Of a DNA stretch of 64,000 nt, positions 60,466 through 64,000 are shown in pieces. The position numbers and the translations under genes were made by a program. Each line of letters begins with the position of its first letter. The stretch's first letter is position 1. The stretch lies in contig CAVKYH010000002.1 in the NCBI GenBank assembly GCA_963660485.1, positions 177,734 to 241,733 on the forward strand. The letters are read 5' to 3'. The notes below the pieces were generated by a model, which was given only the letters and a program-made list of their open reading frames with translations, made no database searches and was not told where the DNA came from. This DNA comes from UBA6398 sp963660485 (GTDB lineage Bacteria > Bacteroidota > Bacteroidia > Bacteroidales > Bacteroidaceae).

Positions 60466-60570
60466 AAACGTCATGGCTTGCCGCAAAAACTCCGGGCCAT
60501 GTAATTTAAATTAGATGCGTCGGAATTTAAATTTGGTGGCCCGGAGTTTTTACGAGATGCGGTGTGCTGA
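60466..60570. repeat. 21-bp-unit array, locus 13
   Basis: Five units: left end unit (CGTCATGGCTTGCCG), CCGGGCCATGT, inverted CCGACGCATCT, inverted CCGGGCCACCA and right end unit (GAGATGCGGTGTG). The orientation switch lies at 60507/60508 in TTTAAA. Between the MATE and WYL genes. Confidence 0.92.
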
Positions 60571-60593
60571 AAACGGCGCGGCAAACGGCTTGT

Positions 60594-61472
60594 TTAATCA
60601 CCCTTGGGAGTGTATGCGCGAAGCATCTCGTCGGCCTCGCGCCGCAGGTCGTTTTTCAGACTTTCGGGCGAAACCACCCTTATTCCAGCACCGTAATAAA
60701 GAAGTTCGTGAAGAAAGTCGGCGGTAACGCATATGTCGAGCTCAAAGCGGGACGTGAATTTTCCTCCGTCGGCATTTTGCGGAAATTCCCTCTGTGAAGA
60801 ATGGAGCGGGAGCGTGCGCAGGAACGACGCGTTCAGGGCATCGGCTTCCAAAACGACATGTTCCGCTTTCTGGTTCATGCCTCCGTATACTCCGAAACTG
60901 TGGGCGAAATATTCGCGTGCGTCAAATTTCGGCGCGCGGGGGAACGGCTTCGGCGTAGGCGCGAGGTTTACGATACGGTCAAGGGCAAAGGTGCGCACTT
61001 CTCTGTGGGACGACGAAAAACCTACCACATAGCAACGCCCGCGAAAGACGCGCAGGCAATAAGGAGCGAGAAGCATGGAATATTGAGGCTTGTTGAACGG
61101 CGCATAAACGACCTCCACACACGTATGTCCCTCCATGGCGCGCGAAATTGAGGCAATATAAATATAGCCTGCGGGACGCGGTTCGCGGATAACGGTCGGC
61201 GGTAGCGCGTTGTCCTCTTCCTCGCAAAACAGCTGCCGCAAAAACACTTGCTCTCGCCCTTCACGAAGTTCCAGACTGTAAAGCCCGTTGTCGGTACGCA
61301 CGCTTATTCCGTAGCGCTCCCACAAAAGATGCAGGTTGTCGTAGAACGTGGACGACGCCATGGGTTGCGCTTTTTCGTCGCACGCTGCCCATGCGTCCAA
61401 TATCTCCTTGCGCGATAGCTGCCCGCGCCTGAATAATAGTTTTGCAAGCCATATGGCTTTGTTTCTACTCAT
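60594..61472 (-). CDS. WYL-domain transcriptional regulator
   Basis: A 292-residue protein. The first 70 residues form a winged-helix DNA-binding part (SRKEILDAWAACDEKAQPMASSTFYDNLHLLWERYGI), and residues about 110-195 the WYL domain, a small-ligand or nucleic-acid sensor, where YVVGFSSSHREVRTFALDRI is recognisable. A C-terminal WCX-like extension follows. Start at 61472 is taken because the upstream frame has no protein-like sequence. Divergent from the unrecognised gene at 61676, which it may regulate. Confidence 0.82.
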   Translation of the reverse strand: MSRNKAIWLAKLLFRRGQLSRKEILDAWAACDEKAQPMASSTFYDNLHLLWERYGISVRTDNGLYSLELREGREQVFLRQLFCEEEDNALPPTVIREPRPAGYIYIASISRAMEGHTCVEVVYAPFNKPQYSMLLAPYCLRVFRGRCYVVGFSSSHREVRTFALDRIVNLAPTPKPFPRAPKFDAREYFAHSFGVYGGMNQKAEHVVLEADALNASFLRTLPLHSSQREFPQNADGGKFTSRFELDICVTADFLHELLYYGAGIRVVSPESLKNDLRREADEMLRAYTPKGD

Positions 61473-61572
61473 ATAGATATAATTGGGTGGCTTGAAGTCC
61501 TTGCGGCGTGAGACATCGAAAAATTTTTGCGGCATGCCATACGCATTCCGACATTTTCGGACTCGCCGAAGA

Positions 61573-61580
61573 TAACTTTG
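61573..61580 (+). promoter_or_regulatory. -7 box of the gene at 61676
   Basis: TAACTTTG, about 95 nt before the ATG at 61676. No proper -33 box. Confidence 0.5.
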
Positions 61581-61675
61581 CACTGTCGTTCGACAAAGAT
61601 AGCATATCCGAAAACAATATCCGCGGTAAAGACAACAAACAAATTCGACAACCAATCAAGAAAAACCTGTTTACC

Positions 61676-62317
61676 ATGAAACTGAATTCAATCTTCAAGC
61701 TCTACAAAAACTACTATCCATGTGCCACGGTGCAACGAATTACCATCTCCGACAACGGACAACTCATTGCGGTGAGCGACAAAAGCCGCAGTTTCCGCCT
61801 GAATCTTCTCCCCGTTGAAACGCTCTGCGACATGCAGCACAACGACAACGCAGAGCGTGGAAAACTGATGGGACAATTTTTGCACGACAACCGGCGCGAA
61901 CTGTTTATGCTCCGCGAGACGCGCTGCCTCTACGGCATATTGTACGCCGAAAACCTGGCTTGCAACCTACGGCTTATGTCGCTCGTTTCCCGAAATGCCC
62001 ATCTGCCGCGAACGGAATGCGACGGGCTGCGCCTTACCTACCTTTTCGCCCTTACCGATTGCGTATCTTCGCTCCGCTATTCGGCACATACCGTTACTGT
62101 TGAGCGCAATGGTGCGGTTTATGTCTCGGCCGGAAACGTTGGCAAGGCATGTGTGGTGAAAGTGGAGCCGGGCGGAAAAGTTTATGCGGCACAAGGCGCG
62201 GCGTGTACGCCCGAGAAAATAAACGACGAGGAAGTACGGCGGTATTCCAACCTGTTTTGGCGCGACAATGCCGAATGGTTTGCCAATTTCGCGGCAGGAA
62301 GGGAGGATTTGCTTTGA
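61676..62317 (+). CDS. Unrecognised protein, 213 residues
   Basis: I do not recognise the family. The protein starts MKLNSIFKLYKNYYPCATVQ, has no signal peptide or membrane segment, and looks like a mixed alpha/beta cytosolic protein with several Cys (about 9). The second half has short beta strands (VTVERNGAVYVSAGNVGKACVV). It is coupled to the DUF4248-like gene: its TGA (62315-62317) overlaps that gene's TTG. Start at 61676 is the ATG after an A-rich leader; the frame is open to 61508, but that part covers the -7 box. Together with the WYL gene it may form a small regulatory unit. Confidence 0.6.
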   Translation: MKLNSIFKLYKNYYPCATVQRITISDNGQLIAVSDKSRSFRLNLLPVETLCDMQHNDNAERGKLMGQFLHDNRRELFMLRETRCLYGILYAENLACNLRLMSLVSRNAHLPRTECDGLRLTYLFALTDCVSSLRYSAHTVTVERNGAVYVSAGNVGKACVVKVEPGGKVYAAQGAACTPEKINDEEVRRYSNLFWRDNAEWFANFAAGREDLL

Positions 62318-62511
62318 ATGCAATCAAACTGTGTGATTTGGCGGTGAAAATATTCCCCGACTTGTCGCCCCGAAGTGCGTCGCAACGCTTGCGGCGATGG
62401 ATATGCGGCGACCAGGAACTCAAACGGCGGCTCGCACGACGCGGATACGCCAAAGGACAACGGCTGCTGACGCAAAACCAAGCGGGAATAATAAAACGTT
62501 GGTTGGGATAG
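62314..62511 (+). CDS. DUF4248-like small protein, TTG start
   Basis: A 65-residue basic protein. KLCDLAVKIFPDLSPRSASQRLRRWICGD...LLTQNQAGIIKRWLG follows the pattern of DUF4248, small helix-turn-helix-like proteins frequent in Bacteroidota, often on mobile elements. No ATG is available; TTG at 62314 overlaps the previous stop (TTGA) and is preceded by AAGGGAGG at 62299-62306, one of the best ribosome binding sites here, which supports this start. Probable DNA-binding partner of the upstream gene. Confidence 0.65.
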   Translation: MNAIKLCDLAVKIFPDLSPRSASQRLRRWICGDQELKRRLARRGYAKGQRLLTQNQAGIIKRWLG

Positions 62512-62548
62512 AACGCCACAGATGCTATGCCGTATCGATGAAAACGCG

Positions 62549-62576
62549 AAGCCGCGCCGAAAGGTGCGGCTTTTTT
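62549..62576 (+). terminator. Terminator after the DUF4248-like gene
   Basis: AAGCCGCGCC at 62549-62558 pairs with GGTGCGGCTT at 62563-62572 (one mismatch position), GAAA tetraloop, then TTTT. Confidence 0.85.
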
Positions 62577-62633
62577 GTGCCCTTACGGGAAGTTTTGCAG
62601 CCAGCGTGCCTTATGGTTGAAAAAAGAAATCTT

Positions 62634-62641
62634 AACTTTGA
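62634..62641 (+). promoter_or_regulatory. -7 box of the AI-2E transporter gene
   Basis: TAACTTTG, 23 nt before the ATG at 62665. Confidence 0.55.
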
Positions 62642-62664
62642 CGCGAATATAAACACTGAGAAAA

Positions 62665-63804
62665 ATGTTGGGCAAAGAAATAAATTTCGACCGCTTTGTG
62701 AGGGGGCTTATAATGGTTTGCGTTGTTGTGGCGGGCTATTTCCTCGTGAGCTATCTTAGTCCTGTGCTTATTCCGTTTGTCGTGGCGTGGGCTTTGGCGT
62801 ATATGCTTTTTCCGCTGGTGGAGTTTTTTCAATACAAATGCCGCCTGCGTTTCCGCATGTTGAGTATAATGCTAACGCTCGTGCTTGTGTTTGGCGCGAT
62901 ATCGTTGCTGCTTTATTTCTTTGTGCCTGCAATGGGGCGCGAGTTGCTTCATTTGAAGGACGTAGCGGTTGCATATGTTTCGGGAAGCACCGGCGCGGAA
63001 AACGTACCTGCTGCCGTGCAGAAGTTCTTGCAGGAAAATTTCGACAAACTGCGTGTGGAACGGCTGCTCAACGAGAAAGACATGCTTGCGGGGCTTAAGG
63101 AAACGCTGCCCAAGGTTTGGCGCGTGCTGTTGTCCACTGCCAATGTGATAATAAGCGTTGTGTCGTCGCTTATGGCGCTTTTGTATCTCGTTTTCATGCT
63201 CAACGATTACGACAGAGTGAAGAAAGGCTGGATAAGGTTTGTTCCCCGCAGCAAGAGAACGCTTGCGCAAAAGGTGGTGAGCGATGTCGACAACGGAATG
63301 AGCGGCTATTTTCGCGGCCAGGCCCTTGTGGCTCTCGCCAACTGCGTGTTGTTTTCAATAGGCTTTGTCATTCTCGGCATTCCGATGCCTGTGGGATTGG
63401 GAGTGTTTATCGGAATCATAAGTTTTATCCCTTACGTTCAGTTGTTGGGCTTTATTCCCGCCACGATACTTGCTGTGCTTTGCGCGGTTGACACGGGACG
63501 GAACTTTTGGATGCTTATGCTTGGAATTGTGGCGGTATATGGAGTGGTGCAGATACTTCAGGATTCCATTATCACGCCGCACATTATGGGCAAGATACTT
63601 GGCCTGCGCCCGGCGGTGGTGCTTCTTTCGCTCACGGTATGGGGATATTTGCTCGGCATCATAGGTCTTATCGTTGCATTGCCTCTCACTCAGATTCTCA
63701 TTTCATATTATAGATATTATGTGGTGGAAGATCCGCTCGACAGCGAAATAGAACGGACGGAAAAGCACAAGGAGAAAAAAGAAAAGCAGTCATCGCATCG
63801 CTGA
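62665..63804 (+). CDS. AI-2E family transporter
   Basis: A 379-residue inner-membrane protein with eight hydrophobic segments and a soluble insertion (about 105-155). Family marks are LSPVLIPFVVAWALAYMLFPLVEFF at the N-terminus, GYFRGQALVALANCVLFSIGF and the C-terminal DSIITPHIMGKILGLRPAVVLLSL. Members include TqsA-like exporters and Na+/H+ antiporters; despite the name the substrate is mostly unknown. The C-terminus is highly charged (TEKHKEKKEKQSS). Monocistronic. Confidence 0.88.
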   Translation: MLGKEINFDRFVRGLIMVCVVVAGYFLVSYLSPVLIPFVVAWALAYMLFPLVEFFQYKCRLRFRMLSIMLTLVLVFGAISLLLYFFVPAMGRELLHLKDVAVAYVSGSTGAENVPAAVQKFLQENFDKLRVERLLNEKDMLAGLKETLPKVWRVLLSTANVIISVVSSLMALLYLVFMLNDYDRVKKGWIRFVPRSKRTLAQKVVSDVDNGMSGYFRGQALVALANCVLFSIGFVILGIPMPVGLGVFIGIISFIPYVQLLGFIPATILAVLCAVDTGRNFWMLMLGIVAVYGVVQILQDSIITPHIMGKILGLRPAVVLLSLTVWGYLLGIIGLIVALPLTQILISYYRYYVVEDPLDSEIERTEKHKEKKEKQSSHR

Positions 63805-63904
63805 AATTGCTTTTCGAAGGGCTGAAAACGCGGAAAATCGCAACGAAATGCGCAAAAAGTCGAAATAATGCGGTGAAAAATTTGGCTGGTATTGAAGAAG
63901 TCTG

Positions 63905-63912
63905 TATTTTTG
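63905..63912 (+). promoter_or_regulatory. -7 box of tRNA-Lys
   Basis: TATTTTTG, 27 nt before the tRNA start. Confidence 0.55.
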
Positions 63913-63939
63913 CACTCGCTTAACGGCAATAAAGAGGCT

Positions 63940-64000
63940 GATTCGTTAGCTCAGCTGGTAGAGCACAACACTTTTAATGTTGGGGTCTTGGGTTCGAGCC
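63940..64000 (+). tRNA. tRNA-Lys (UUU), cut by the window end
   Basis: Sixty-one nt are present: acceptor strand GATTCGT, D-arm GCTC/GAGC, anticodon stem CAACA/TGTTG with anticodon TTT, and the start of the T-arm (TTGGGTTCGAGCC). The 3' acceptor strand is outside the window. Confidence 0.93.

Noticed and set aside
12569..60570. Insertion sequences as source of the arrays
   Set aside because: No transposase gene or remnant is visible in the window and no clear target-site duplication flanks the arrays; a non-autonomous element moved in trans remains possible.

Overview
The window is a 64 kb chromosomal segment of a member of the Bacteroidales. Reasons: an 11-protein complex I operon with fused NuoCD and no NuoEFG, the Bacteroidota -7 promoter box TAnnTTTG in front of many genes, PorT and a type IX secretion (T9SS) sorting domain, DUF4876/DUF6850/DUF3256/DUF4248/DUF3332 families, a GH43 and a CE2-like secreted enzyme, and the LL-diaminopimelate aminotransferase route to lysine. 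A gut or oral Muribaculaceae/Prevotellaceae-like lineage fits, but genus cannot be fixed from this sequence.

Layout. 1-310: tail of a PepD-type dipeptidase. 0.5-10.6 kb: nuoA-B-CD-H-I-J-K-L-M-N, one promoter, one terminator. 10.6-12.4 kb: an island of different composition holding gene remnants, a 33-codon ORF and a translationally coupled DUF3791-DUF3990-small protein cassette that looks like a toxin/antitoxin or ADP-ribosyltransferase module. 12.7-25 kb: mostly single housekeeping genes (beta-helix protein, EamA exporter, asd, porT, parC, cysS, PAP2 phosphatase, class II aldolase). 25-27.8 kb: GH43 lipoprotein, DUF3256 protein and a two-Ig-domain lipoprotein.

28.2-40.4 kb is one same-strand block: TonB-dependent receptor, DUF4876 lipoprotein, DUF6850 barrel, two paralogous gingipain-fold cysteine peptidases with HEAT-like tails, a papain-fold peptidase and a short HmuY-like lipoprotein. 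I read it as a candidate protease-assisted nutrient (possibly haem or peptide) uptake system. 40.4-47.5 kb: licD, SprT-like peptidase, CE2-like esterase, then asnB-dapF-dapL. 47.6-47.8 kb: tRNA-Asp and tRNA-Met. 48.1-50.5 kb: DUF3332 lipoprotein, DUF4186, PagL-like lipid A deacylase. 51-55.1 kb: a VTC/polyphosphate-polymerase-like gene, DUF4956 membrane protein, DUF2490 barrel, a T9SS-sorted small protein and a DUF4353-like beta-helix protein. 55.3-62.5 kb: pepT, pyrD-pyrK, low-molecular-weight tyrosine phosphatase, MATE pump, WYL regulator, an unrecognised gene and a DUF4248-like gene. 62.6-64 kb: AI-2E family transporter and the start of tRNA-Lys.

The most unusual thing here is not a gene. 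Fourteen intergenic sites from 12.5 kb onward carry arrays of 3 to 12 imperfect repeats whose period is 21 bp everywhere. Thirteen belong to one family: an 11-bp exchangeable core between A-rich and T-rich edges, often switching orientation about a central TTTAAA so that the array is palindromic. One array (23.5 kb) has unrelated sequence but the same period. None lies inside a gene body or in the nuo operon. They are described one by one in the features and findings.
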